Shown here: in pieces, positions 45,695-53,928 of the stretch
Numbering within the stretch: position 1 is the stretch's first letter
How the letters are laid out: each line of letters opens with the position of its first letter
Source of the DNA: Neotabrizicola shimadae
Lineage (GTDB): Bacteria; Pseudomonadota; Alphaproteobacteria; Rhodobacterales; Rhodobacteraceae
DNA length: 64,000 bases
Assembly (NCBI RefSeq): GCF_019623905.1
Contig: NZ_CP069370.1
Span: forward strand, 3,831,001 to 3,895,000
Reading direction: 5' to 3'
Position numbers and translations under genes: made by a program
The notes under the pieces: generated by a model
Seen by the model: only the letters and a program-made list of their open reading frames with translations
Told to the model about the DNA's origin: nothing
Databases searched by the model: none

Positions 45695-46838
45695 CCGCCC
45701 GACCTGCCCATAGCCCCGTCGCCAGACAGCCGGTCAGCAGGTAGCCCCCGGTCGGCGCCTCCCAGTCCAGCATCTCGCCCGCCACAAAGACCCCCGGCAG
45801 GGCGCACAGCTCCAGCCCCTCGGTCACCGCCGCCCGCGTGATCCCCCCGGCCGAGGAAATCGCCTCGTCCAGCGGCCGCGGCCCCTGAGGCCGCGCCACC
45901 AGCCGCTTCACGGCCTGCGCCAGCGGCTGACCGCGTCCCCATTCCTGCACCAGCGCCACGGCTGGCACCGAAAGACCCAGCTTGCGCAGCCGGTTCGCCG
46001 CGCTCTCGCCCGGCTTCATCCGGTCCAGCCGCGCCGCCACCTCCGCCTCGCCCATGTCGGGCCGCAGGTCGATGACCAGCTCTGCCCCGTCCCGCACCGC
46101 GCTTGACACGGCATAGATCCCCCCGCCCTCCAGCCCCCGGGCCGAAATCACGAACTCCCCCCGGTCCGACAAAGGCCCCGCCACCAGCCGCGCCCCCTTC
46201 ACCGCCTGCCCGAACTGCCGCGCCATATGGGCCGACCAGTCCACCCGCAGCCCCATGTTCGCCGGCCGGAACGGTGCGACCTCAACGCCCTTCGCCTGCA
46301 GCCACGGCACCCAGGCGGCATCCGATCCCAACCGCGCCCAGCTTGCCCCGCCAAGCGCCAGCACCGTCACCCCCGGTGCCACCGCCTGCGCGCCCTCGGG
46401 CGTGTCGAAGGCCAGCGCATCGCCCGCCCACCCCGTCCAGCGCCAGCGCGTGCGCAGCTCGACCCCCAGCCCCTCCAGCCGCCGCGCCCATGCCCGCAAC
46501 AGGGGCGAGCCCTTCATCGCCACCGGAAACACCCGCCCCGACGAGCCGGTAAACACCTCCTGCCCCAGCCCCCGCGCCCATTCCATCACCTCGCCCGGCC
46601 CGAACGCCGCCAGCATCGGCGCCATCCAGTCATTGCCGTACCGCGCGGCAAAGACCGGCAGGGCCTCGTCCTTCGTCAGGTTCAGCCCGCTCTTCCCCGC
46701 CATCAGGAACTTCCGCGCGGGCGAAGGCTTGGCCTCTGCCACCACGACCCGCCGCCCGGCCACAGCCAGCGCCTCGGCCGCCATCAGCCCCGCGGGCCCC
46801 GCCCCGATCACCAGCGCATCCACTTGCCTTGCCCCCAT
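45678..46838 (-). CDS. TIGR03862-type flavoprotein (BaiN/HI0933-like)
   Basis: 386 residues. The FAD-binding start reads Ala-Leu-Val-Ile-Gly-Ala-Gly-Pro-Ala-Gly-Leu-Met-Ala-Ala. The Lys-Ser-Gly-Leu-Asn-Leu-Thr motif follows at about 49-55. The C-terminal block has Gly-Gly-Ile-Thr and Ala-Gly-Glu-Met-Leu-Asp-Trp-Glu-Ala-Pro-Thr-Gly-Gly-Tyr. These match the TIGR03862 branch of the HI0933/BaiN oxidoreductases, whose substrate is unknown. It diverges from the HNH gene across 42 bases and converges with the MOSC gene. Confidence 0.9.
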   Translation of the reverse strand: MGARQVDALVIGAGPAGLMAAEALAVAGRRVVVAEAKPSPARKFLMAGKSGLNLTKDEALPVFAARYGNDWMAPMLAAFGPGEVMEWARGLGQEVFTGSSGRVFPVAMKGSPLLRAWARRLEGLGVELRTRWRWTGWAGDALAFDTPEGAQAVAPGVTVLALGGASWARLGSDAAWVPWLQAKGVEVAPFRPANMGLRVDWSAHMARQFGQAVKGARLVAGPLSDRGEFVISARGLEGGGIYAVSSAVRDGAELVIDLRPDMGEAEVAARLDRMKPGESAANRLRKLGLSVPAVALVQEWGRGQPLAQAVKRLVARPQGPRPLDEAISSAGGITRAAVTEGLELCALPGVFVAGEMLDWEAPTGGYLLTGCLATGLWAGRAASRAG

Positions 46839-46880
46839 GCCCGCGCCAGATCTCGCAGCACCCGCCGCCGCAGACAAGCC

Positions 46881-47165
46881 ATGCCCGAAGCCAGCCCGAC
46901 TTGCCCGCTCTGCCTCCGCCCGATCCCGCCCGGCGCGCCGCAAAGCCTGCACCACCTGGTGCCACGGGCCAAGGGCGGCAAGGGCGGGCCGACCGTCCTT
47001 CTGCATCACCTCTGCCACAAGGAAATCCACGCCCGCTTCTCCGAGACCGAACTCGCCCGCCGCTTCCCCAGCATCGAGGCCATCCGCGCCGACGGCCGCA
47101 TGGACGCCTTCCTCACCTGGGTCGCCAAACGCCCCCCGGAATTCCTCAGCCGCACAAGGCGCTGA
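46881..47165 (+). CDS. Small HNH endonuclease-like protein
   Basis: 94 residues. A zinc knuckle Cys-Pro-Leu-Cys is at 8-11 and a matching downstream Cys-His at 45-46. Between them Leu-His-His-Leu-Val-Pro-Arg-Ala-Lys-Gly-Gly supplies the HNH His pair, and Leu-His-His-Leu-Cys-His-Lys-Glu-Ile-His completes the fold. The protein may nick DNA, but small chromosomal HNH proteins of this type are common and their target is unknown. It shares a short divergent promoter with the flavoprotein gene. Confidence 0.82.
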   Translation: MPEASPTCPLCLRPIPPGAPQSLHHLVPRAKGGKGGPTVLLHHLCHKEIHARFSETELARRFPSIEAIRADGRMDAFLTWVAKRPPEFLSRTRR

Positions 47166-47270
47166 CGCATCCCCTTGATCTTGCGAGGCATTCGCAAGCC
47201 TCACCAATCTGTTGCCCCGTTTCGCTGCACCTGCTAAGGCGCCCCCCTCTCCCGAACCCAGAGCCGCGCC

Positions 47271-48158
47271 ATGACCCCCGTGATTCGCCTTGCCATCGGC
47301 AGCATCGTCGTCGGTGTCGTCGTCCTGGCGCTGAAGCTCCTCGCCTGGCGCATGACCGGCTCCATCGCGCTCTTGTCCGACGCGCTGGAAAGCACCGTCA
47401 ACGTCGCCACCGCCTTCGCCGCGCTCATCGCCATCCGCGTCGCTGCCCTGCCGGCCGATGCCAACCACCCCTACGGCCACACCAAGGCCGAGTTCTTCTC
47501 GGCCATCCTTGAAGGCGTGATGATCATCATCGCCGCCCTCCTCATCCTGCGCGAATCCTGGCACGGCTTCACCAATCCCCGCCCGCTGGAAGCACCGCTC
47601 TCCGGCCTGGCCATCAATGTCGCCGCCAGCATCCTCAACGGCATCTGGTGCTGGGTGCTCATCTCGCAGGGCCGCAAGCGCCGCTCGCCCGCGCTGGTCG
47701 CCGACGGCAAGCACCTTCTCTCCGACGTGGTCTCCTCGGTCGGCGTCACCTTCGGCGTGCTGATCGCCATCGAAACCGGTTGGGCCGTGCTCGACCCAGG
47801 CATGGCCGCGCTGGTCGCGCTCAACATCCTGTGGTCCGGCTGGAAGGTGATCCGCGAATCCATGAGCGGGCTGATGGACGAATCCCTCTCGACCGAAACC
47901 CTCGCCACCGTCCGCGACATCATCTCGCGCGAGGCGGTCGGCGCGGTCGAGGCCCATGACCTCCGCACCCGCCATGCGGGCCAGGCCATCTTCATCGAGT
48001 TCCACCTTGTGGTCCCCGGCGACCTGACCGTGACCCAGGCCCACGACATGTGCGACCGGGTAGAGGCCGCCATCAAGGCGGCGGTTGAGGACGTGATCGT
48101 GACGATCCATGTGGAGCCAGAGAACAAGGCCAAGCACACGGGGATCGTGGTGCTGTAG
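47271..48158 (+). CDS. Cation diffusion facilitator family transporter
   Basis: 295 residues. Six membrane helices are present with the CDF metal site: Leu-Ser-Asp-Ala-Leu-Glu-Ser in helix 2 and His-Leu-Leu-Ser-Asp-Val in helix 5. A cytoplasmic C-terminal domain contains His-Asp-Leu-Arg-Thr-Arg-His-Ala-Gly and Val-Thr-Ile-His-Val-Glu-Pro. It exports divalent metals such as Zn2+, Fe2+ or Mn2+ in exchange for protons. Asp and His positions suit Zn/Fe types such as FieF, but specificity is not certain. It is a single gene convergent with the LuxR-type gene. Confidence 0.93.
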   Translation: MTPVIRLAIGSIVVGVVVLALKLLAWRMTGSIALLSDALESTVNVATAFAALIAIRVAALPADANHPYGHTKAEFFSAILEGVMIIIAALLILRESWHGFTNPRPLEAPLSGLAINVAASILNGIWCWVLISQGRKRRSPALVADGKHLLSDVVSSVGVTFGVLIAIETGWAVLDPGMAALVALNILWSGWKVIRESMSGLMDESLSTETLATVRDIISREAVGAVEAHDLRTRHAGQAIFIEFHLVVPGDLTVTQAHDMCDRVEAAIKAAVEDVIVTIHVEPENKAKHTGIVVL

Positions 48159-48190
48159 GGGCCGCGGAACGAGGGGGGATCGGCGCCCGG

Positions 48191-49162
48191 TCAGCAGGCC
48201 TGGACGATGGAGGTCAGCGCGGAACGGTTGTCGATCATCAGCTTGCTGTAGATGGACTGCGTCTGGTTGCGCACCGTGGCCGGCGACAGGCCCAGAAGGC
48301 GCGCCACCTCCTTGTGGCTGTGGCCCTTTGCGAGCGCGCGGGCCACCTCGCGCTCGCGGGCGGTCAGCAGGTCGAAACGGTTCAGGCGGCGCAGGGTCAG
48401 CCGGTGCAGGCCCATACGGCAGAATCTTGGAGCGGCTTCGACCTGCACCACCAGATCGCGGTCGGGCAGAATGTGCTGGCCGGGCAGGCCGATCAGCCGG
48501 GCCAGCTGTTCGGGCAGGTGGTCGCCGGTCCAGCGCGGCCAGATCTCCCCGAACTGCTGGCGCAGCGCCGGCAGGCCCAGAAGCCCGATGCCGGTTTCGC
48601 TGACCAGGATGGTCACAGATCCGGGCGGCGGGGTATGGCCGGGCAGGTTGGTGGTCAGCTTCATCGCCGAGGAAAGCTGGTCCACCGCGCATTGCAGGAA
48701 ATCCAGCTCGGCCTCGTTCAGCGGCCGGGCATGGTCTCCCACGCGGTAGGACGAAATGTAGAAGGCCGCATAGTCGCCATAGCTGCCGTTCATCGCCGTG
48801 CTCATCCGGCGCAGCCCGAAACGGTCGGACAGGTCTTCCATCCCGTCGGTCTGGCGCTGCTGGCGGCGGTCATAGATGGCGACCGTGCCGGGGTTCTCGA
48901 TCATGGTGCGCGCCAGCAGATCCTGGTGGGACATGGTGCGCCAGTAGTCATAGAACCCGTCGGGCAGGTTCAGCGTGGCATTGGCATAGACCGTCACGCC
49001 TTCGGGCCGCAGCGTCGCCCAGCCATACCAGGCCGCATCGAACCCCAGCGTCCGCGACAGATCCTCCACCGCCCATTGCGCCAGACCCTCGGCATCCTCG
49101 GTCAGGGCCCGGTCGTTCATCTCGGTGATGAAGCGCGAGAAGCCGGAAATGCCGATCGCCAT
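48191..49162 (-). CDS. LuxR-family transcriptional regulator, DmfR-like by context
   Basis: 323 residues from the ATG at 49162. The C-terminal GerE helix-turn-helix runs from Leu-Thr-Ala-Arg-Glu-Arg-Glu-Val-Ala through Val-Ala-Arg-Leu-Leu-Gly-Leu-Ser-Pro-Ala-Thr-Val-Arg-Asn. The N-terminal about 240 residues form a sensory domain without a receiver Asp or clear autoinducer-site motif. The gene follows the dimethylformamidase large subunit by 8 bases. In Paracoccus aminophilus plasmid pAMI2 a LuxR-family activator (DmfR) controls the dimethylformamidase genes, so this is the likely pathway regulator. Confidence 0.88.
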   Translation of the reverse strand: MAIGISGFSRFITEMNDRALTEDAEGLAQWAVEDLSRTLGFDAAWYGWATLRPEGVTVYANATLNLPDGFYDYWRTMSHQDLLARTMIENPGTVAIYDRRQQRQTDGMEDLSDRFGLRRMSTAMNGSYGDYAAFYISSYRVGDHARPLNEAELDFLQCAVDQLSSAMKLTTNLPGHTPPPGSVTILVSETGIGLLGLPALRQQFGEIWPRWTGDHLPEQLARLIGLPGQHILPDRDLVVQVEAAPRFCRMGLHRLTLRRLNRFDLLTAREREVARALAKGHSHKEVARLLGLSPATVRNQTQSIYSKLMIDNRSALTSIVQAC

Positions 49163-49170
49163 GCGTCTCC

Positions 49171-51480
49171 CTACCGCCAGAGCTTCTCGTCCCCGGTGAA
49201 CTGGCTGCCGGGAAGCGCCTGATCCTTGAGAAAGGCATTCAACACGTTGCGCATGATTCGGGCCACGTTGTTCTCGCCCCCGTGGCAGGGAAGGGCCTGC
49301 GACCAGGCGATCGAGCCCGCGGCGAAGCAGGCGCCGTTGTTGGGCGTGGTGAAATAGATCATGTCGCCGCGCACCTGGGCATCCTGGGTGCCGCCGCGGC
49401 CGGGGAAGGCATAGGTCACCTCCTCCGACACCAGCGGGTAGTTGTCGGAATGGCCCCAGGTCGCGGCCAGAAGCAGCGTGTGGGGCGGCGTGCCCAGGCC
49501 AAGCTCGTAGCGGTCCAGTTCCACCCCGCCGGCGCCGCCGCAGGCCAGGCCGAAATCGCCGATGGGTTCCTCGTCGCCCACGCCGTCGAAAATCCACGAT
49601 GCGCGGCGGTGAAAGCTGTCGGGCATCCGTTCGAAGGGCTGGCTTTCATCCATCCCCTCGGTCGTGAAGCCCAGTCCCACGATCTTTTGCGGTGCCCGCC
49701 CGCGCGACCGCCACAGCCCCGATTTCTGCCCGGTCGAGGCCAGGTAGCCCTCGCCCGGTTCGGCCTGCCAGGCGCGCGACCCGGTGTCCAGCTTGCGCAC
49801 CTCGATGCAGTGCGGCGCGTCCTTGCGGGTGCCCGTCACCCAGTAATAGCCGTTTCCGCCCAGATACATGACCCGCCCGCCGCCGCGCAGGTAGTCCTCG
49901 GTCGCATCCATCATCTCTTCCGAATAATATTCGGGATGGGTGCCGTTCACGACGCAGGCATAGGGCGTCAGGCAATCCAGCCCTTCGGCGTGCAGGTCGT
50001 GATCGGTGATCAGGTCATAGTCATAGCCCGCATGGTCCAGCCACCAGATCAGCGACAGGTCCGCGGGCAGGGCCCAGGGGAAGTTCATCGCCGGCAGGCG
50101 ATAGCGCGGGCGCAAGGTAATGATCGGGCGCCGCCACGAGGAATAGCAGCATCCCGCCCCGTCGGAATGGTGGTCATAGGTCGAAAGACCGAACTCCTCC
50201 AGCTTCTTGTATTCCAGATCCTCGGGCACGATCACCGGGGTATGGGCGGTGATGGCCTGCGCGATGGGTGCCTCGTAGCTCAGGTGTTCATTGCCGTAGG
50301 CCAGATAGGTGAAGGTCGGCAGCAGGACGGCCAGCTTTGCCTTCGGGGCCTTCGGGCGCACGATGAAGGGGATGGAATCCTGCCCCGTGCCGCCTTCGAC
50401 CTTCAGGCAATAGACCCCGGATTTCAGGTCATCCGGCAGCTCAAGCGTGAAGGTTCTTTCCCACTGGCAATCGGTCATCGCGTCGTCGTGGTAATGCACC
50501 CCGCCAAAGGTCTCGGGCGCCAGGCGATAGCTGTCCTCGCCGCGCCAGTTGAACCCGGTCATGCAGCGTACCGGCCGGTTCACGCCGGCCATGTGCAACC
50601 CATGCGGCCCCGTGTCCGGAATCAGGTCGTCCACCCCCTCGCGCGCAAGGTTGGCCGTGGGGTCCCAATAGGCCAGAAGCCCGCTCCGGTCGGGGTCGGC
50701 GCCCGAGGCAAGGGCCGCGATCTCCGCGCGCTCCAGGGCGCGGGAATAGACCCCCGACCGGTCGATCTTGCCGTTGAACAGGAAGCCGCCGTAATGGCCG
50801 CGCACCGGGTTGAAGGCAGTGGCCGAGGCCAGCTTGAAACTCGCCTCCCCTCCCGTGGGCGCCGGCGTCACGCGCAGCTTTTCGCGGATCCAGCTGTCCG
50901 TGTCGAAGGGCACCACGGTAGAGATGCGGCTGTTCCAGGGGTTCACGCAGTTGATGATGTAAAGCTCGGCCTGGCCGGTGGCGGCATCGAAGCTGGCGGC
51001 GACAAAGTACCAGCAGCGCGGCACCAGCGTGATCTCGGTCCTGACCTCGTCCACCTCCGTCCCGTCGCCCAGCCACAGGGCGACATGGCCGTCCGGGTCG
51101 ATGCCCAGGCCAAAACCCATGGCGCGGTCGATGGCCCACCGGCCCATGATCTGCTGGCGTTCGGACTTCGGAGCGGTTGGGAAGACATGGGCGAACAGGG
51201 TAAAGCTCTTCAGCCCGTCCAGCCGGCCCTCAGGGTCCTGCGCGCGGGCAAAGGCGCCCACCTGCGTGAACTGGCGACGAACCTTCAGCGTTTCTGGCAG
51301 GGCCAAGTCAACCGCTTCTTCCACATAGCCGGGGCCTTCGGGGTTTTCGTCGCCATGCAGCACCCGCACCAGACGCGGTGTCACCTCGTCGCGGCCTTCC
51401 ACCGAAATCATGAAATCGACGCGCCCGCCCGCCCGGGCGTTCAGCGGGTCGGCATAGCCAAAGATACGGGTGTTGGTCAT
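49171..51480 (-). CDS. dmfA2: N,N-dimethylformamidase large (beta) subunit
   Basis: 769 residues, matching the large subunit of dimethylformamidase (about 760). A concanavalin-like N-terminal half covers roughly 90-260 (for example Phe-Asn-Gly-Lys-Ile-Asp-Arg-Ser-Gly-Val-Tyr-Ser-Arg-Ala-Leu). A flavodoxin/GATase-like C-terminal half holds the iron site. The reported iron ligands of the Paracoccus enzyme, two tyrosines and a glutamate with a nearby histidine, have counterparts at Tyr395, Tyr435, Glu517 and His515 (Thr-His-Pro-Glu-Tyr-Tyr). The enzyme hydrolyses N,N-dimethylformamide and related small amides to amine and formate. It starts 1 base after the LivM-small-subunit fusion stops. Confidence 0.9.
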   Translation of the reverse strand: MTNTRIFGYADPLNARAGGRVDFMISVEGRDEVTPRLVRVLHGDENPEGPGYVEEAVDLALPETLKVRRQFTQVGAFARAQDPEGRLDGLKSFTLFAHVFPTAPKSERQQIMGRWAIDRAMGFGLGIDPDGHVALWLGDGTEVDEVRTEITLVPRCWYFVAASFDAATGQAELYIINCVNPWNSRISTVVPFDTDSWIREKLRVTPAPTGGEASFKLASATAFNPVRGHYGGFLFNGKIDRSGVYSRALERAEIAALASGADPDRSGLLAYWDPTANLAREGVDDLIPDTGPHGLHMAGVNRPVRCMTGFNWRGEDSYRLAPETFGGVHYHDDAMTDCQWERTFTLELPDDLKSGVYCLKVEGGTGQDSIPFIVRPKAPKAKLAVLLPTFTYLAYGNEHLSYEAPIAQAITAHTPVIVPEDLEYKKLEEFGLSTYDHHSDGAGCCYSSWRRPIITLRPRYRLPAMNFPWALPADLSLIWWLDHAGYDYDLITDHDLHAEGLDCLTPYACVVNGTHPEYYSEEMMDATEDYLRGGGRVMYLGGNGYYWVTGTRKDAPHCIEVRKLDTGSRAWQAEPGEGYLASTGQKSGLWRSRGRAPQKIVGLGFTTEGMDESQPFERMPDSFHRRASWIFDGVGDEEPIGDFGLACGGAGGVELDRYELGLGTPPHTLLLAATWGHSDNYPLVSEEVTYAFPGRGGTQDAQVRGDMIYFTTPNNGACFAAGSIAWSQALPCHGGENNVARIMRNVLNAFLKDQALPGSQFTGDEKLWR

Positions 51481-51481
51481 C

Positions 51482-51847
51482 TCAGGATTCCATCAGGTCG
51501 TTCACGCGCAACAGGAAGACCGCGTGATAGGCCTCGTTCAGATCGGTATACAGCCGGTCGTCCACCAGCCGGGGCGGCGCGCCCCGTACGCCCGAAAAGG
51601 CCACGATCTTGTAGGCGTGGAACTGGCCCGGCTGGCGCATGATCGCGTATTTGTCGGCCACCTCGCCGCGGCGGAAGTGGTTCAGGACCCGCGACAGCGC
51701 GTCGGAATGATGCCCCAGAGGATTGCGGCGATGCTCCTCGATCAGCTCGGGCGTGATCAGCGCCTTCAGCCGGTCGCGCAGGCGCTTCTGGAAGCGGCGA
51801 TAGTAGATTTGCTGCTTGTCAGCGAATTCGATGGCTTCTTCGGGCAT
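51482..51847 (-). CDS. dmfA1: N,N-dimethylformamidase small (alpha) subunit, possible internal translation product
   Basis: 121 residues if translated from the internal ATG at 51847. The segments Ile-Glu-Glu-His-Arg-Arg-Asn-Pro-Leu-Gly, Val-Leu-Asn-His-Phe-Arg-Arg and Ala-Tyr-His-Ala-Val-Phe-Leu-Leu-Arg-Val-Asn-Asp line up with the DmfA1 sequence as I recall it from the DMF-degrading strains (about 130 residues). The subunit wraps the large subunit in the alpha-beta assembly and is needed for stability and activity. The purine-rich stretch starting 14 bases before the ATG supports internal initiation. Whether the fused, the free or both forms exist cannot be told from sequence. Confidence 0.6.
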   Translation of the reverse strand: MPEEAIEFADKQQIYYRRFQKRLRDRLKALITPELIEEHRRNPLGHHSDALSRVLNHFRRGEVADKYAIMRQPGQFHAYKIVAFSGVRGAPPRLVDDRLYTDLNEAYHAVFLLRVNDLMES

Positions 51848-52999
51848 GATCTCGCCCCCCTTTTCGGTGCGGCGCGCGCGCGCCTCGGATTGCTTGCGTC
51901 GGCGCCAGCCGCGGAACTGTTCGCGGGCGCCGGCGATGCCGTTGTGCAGATAAAGCGTGACGACCAGCATGATCGCCGCCACCAGAAGGATGCGCAGCGG
52001 ACCCATGGACAGAAGGCCCTTGTCGATCAGCACCACGATGGCGGTGCCGATGGCCGCGCCCTCGGACCGGCCAAGCCCGCCGATCACGATCATCGCGAAC
52101 AGCAGCATCAGCTGGTCCAGCGAAAAGACCGAGGGCGAGATCGAGCCGTAGAACTGGGCATAGAACGCGCCGATCACGCCAAGCCCGGCGGACGAGATCA
52201 GGAAGACCTGCAACCGCGCGCGGCGATAGTCGATCCCCACCGCCTCGGCAAAGGCCTCGTCCTCGCGCGCGGTCTGCAGCATCATGCCAAGACGCTCCGA
52301 ATTGACGATGCGAAAGGTCAGAAGCGCCAGCAGCAGAAGAACAAAGGCGCCGGCAAAGCCTAGAAGCAGGCCGGGGCGCTGCAACTGCCAGTCCGCGGGG
52401 ATGAAGCTGCCGACATTGTTGATCGACCCGTTCTGCGCGGTCAGCGCCTTCAGCTGTTGCACGAAGACCCGGCAGATCTCGGCAAAGCCCATGGTCAGCA
52501 GCGCATAGTAAAGCCCGTCCAGCCGCGTCGAGGGCAGGGCGAGCACCCCTCCCACCACAAGGCCGGCCAGCCCGCCTGCCACGAACATCAGGGGCCAGGG
52601 CAAGCCGTAGTAGACATTCAGCGCCGCGCTGACGTAGCCGCCGATCCCGACAATGGCCAGCGTGGCCAGCGAGAAGATGCCGGCGGTGCCGATCACCAGC
52701 GTCCACAGCACGTTGATCGCGGTGAACATGCAGAAGATGGCGGCGATGGTCAGCGCCTGGTTCGAAAGGAAGGGCGCAGACACCGCCAGAAGCCCAAGCG
52801 CGATCGCCCACCAAAGCGGGCGCTTGTCGGCCAGCATCCGTTCCTGGTCCAGCGTCTTGGGGTTCAGCCGCGACCGCCATTTCAGCAGATGGCGGCGGGT
52901 GAAGGGCAGCCTCGTGCGGGTCAGGGGCCGGTCGCCCTCTGGACGCAGGACGATCTCTTGCGGGCGCTGACCGATCTCGTGGAACTTGCGCATGGTCAT
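51482..52999 (-). CDS. LivM-type ABC permease fused to N,N-dimethylformamidase small subunit
   Basis: 505 residues in one open frame. Residues 1-60 are cytoplasmic. Residues about 60-365 are a LivM-type branched-chain/amide permease with around ten helices and the coupling segment Ala-Arg-Glu-Asp-Glu-Ala-Phe-Ala-Glu-Ala-Val-Gly. A basic linker (Arg-Arg-Arg-Lys-Gln-Ser-Glu-Ala-Arg-Ala-Arg-Arg) leads to residues 385-505, which match dimethylformamidase small subunit (DmfA1). Normal LivM and DmfA1 are separate proteins. An ATG at 51847 (residue 385) has an AGGGGGGCGAG ribosome-like site, so the small subunit may also be made alone. The start overlaps livH as ATGA. Confidence 0.88.
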   Translation of the reverse strand: MTMRKFHEIGQRPQEIVLRPEGDRPLTRTRLPFTRRHLLKWRSRLNPKTLDQERMLADKRPLWWAIALGLLAVSAPFLSNQALTIAAIFCMFTAINVLWTLVIGTAGIFSLATLAIVGIGGYVSAALNVYYGLPWPLMFVAGGLAGLVVGGVLALPSTRLDGLYYALLTMGFAEICRVFVQQLKALTAQNGSINNVGSFIPADWQLQRPGLLLGFAGAFVLLLLALLTFRIVNSERLGMMLQTAREDEAFAEAVGIDYRRARLQVFLISSAGLGVIGAFYAQFYGSISPSVFSLDQLMLLFAMIVIGGLGRSEGAAIGTAIVVLIDKGLLSMGPLRILLVAAIMLVVTLYLHNGIAGAREQFRGWRRRKQSEARARRTEKGGEIMPEEAIEFADKQQIYYRRFQKRLRDRLKALITPELIEEHRRNPLGHHSDALSRVLNHFRRGEVADKYAIMRQPGQFHAYKIVAFSGVRGAPPRLVDDRLYTDLNEAYHAVFLLRVNDLMES

Positions 53000-53928
53000 T
53001 TCCGGGCCTCGTCCAGCAGGCCGCCGATGCCGCGGGGGCGCACGATCAGCACGGCGATGATGAAGACGAAGGTGCCGAACAGCACATAGCGCTGGCCCAG
53101 GAACGGGATGGCGCCGATCGAGGCTTCAAGGAAACCGATGATCACCGCACCCGCCACGGCGCCCGGAACCGATCCAAGCCCGCCCAGCAGGGCGATGGTC
53201 AGCCCCTTGATCAGCGGCATCGCGCCGCTGGTGGGCGAGACGAAGATCGTCTGGCTCAGCAGCACCGCGGCAAGCCCCGCCAGCGCGCCGGTCAGCATGG
53301 TCACGGGCAGGGCGGTGCGCCGCACCGAGATGCCGGACAGCACCGCGCCCTCGGGGTTCTGCATCATGGCGCGGATTTCCAGCCCCTTCCGGCTGACCCG
53401 GAGCCAGGCCAGCACCAGCGCCAGGATCAGCGCGGTGGACAGGATCGCGCCGATCTGGTCATAGCGCGCCGAGACGAAACCCAGGTCCACCTTCCCGGTG
53501 CCAAAGATCTTGGGCAGGTTCTTCTGCTTCGGCCCGAACCACCACAAAAGCGCCTGCACGGTGGCCAGGTTGATCGCCAGCGTCACGATCAGGCTGCGCA
53601 CCGCGAAGTTCGGCTTGTCGTGGATCGGCAGGAACGCCAGCGCATAGATCAGCGCCCCCATGGCCGCCCCGGCCAGGGTGCCGGTGGCCAAAGTGACCCC
53701 GGCGGTGGCGGCCGTGCCAAGCGCCGTCTTGCCGAACGCGGCCAGGATCGTTGCCTTCAGCGCATCTGAAACAAGCCAGGCCGCATAACCTGACACGGCG
53801 AAGGTCGCGCCATGCGCCATGTTGATCATGCCGATCGACGACCAGAGCAGGCTGATGCCGATGGCCATCAGCCCATAGATCGCGGCCAGGTTCAGCCCGT
53901 GCACGATGGTGATGAAGACGGTATCCAT
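52996..53928 (-). CDS. LivH-type ABC transporter permease
   Basis: 310 residues from the ATG at 53928, overlapping the livF stop as TGATG; a longer frame upstream is a shadow. About eight helices are present with the LivH start Ile-Val-His-Gly-Leu-Asn-Leu-Ala-Ala-Ile-Tyr-Gly-Leu-Met-Ala-Ile-Gly. The coupling loop is Arg-Ala-Met-Met-Gln-Asn-Pro-Glu-Gly-Ala. The inserted segment around 118-140 (Trp-Trp-Phe-Gly-Pro-Lys-Gln-Lys-Asn) is longer than in branched-chain amino acid permeases. It pairs with the LivM fusion to form the membrane pore for the substrate carried by the LivK-like protein. Confidence 0.92.
   Translation of the reverse strand: MDTVFITIVHGLNLAAIYGLMAIGISLLWSSIGMINMAHGATFAVSGYAAWLVSDALKATILAAFGKTALGTAATAGVTLATGTLAGAAMGALIYALAFLPIHDKPNFAVRSLIVTLAINLATVQALLWWFGPKQKNLPKIFGTGKVDLGFVSARYDQIGAILSTALILALVLAWLRVSRKGLEIRAMMQNPEGAVLSGISVRRTALPVTMLTGALAGLAAVLLSQTIFVSPTSGAMPLIKGLTIALLGGLGSVPGAVAGAVIIGFLEASIGAIPFLGQRYVLFGTFVFIIAVLIVRPRGIGGLLDEARK

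Noticed and set aside
45678-48692. A 1004-codon minus-strand frame
   Set aside because: Only the C-terminal 386 codons are the flavoprotein. The N-terminal part lies opposite the CDF and HNH genes and has no recognisable domain.
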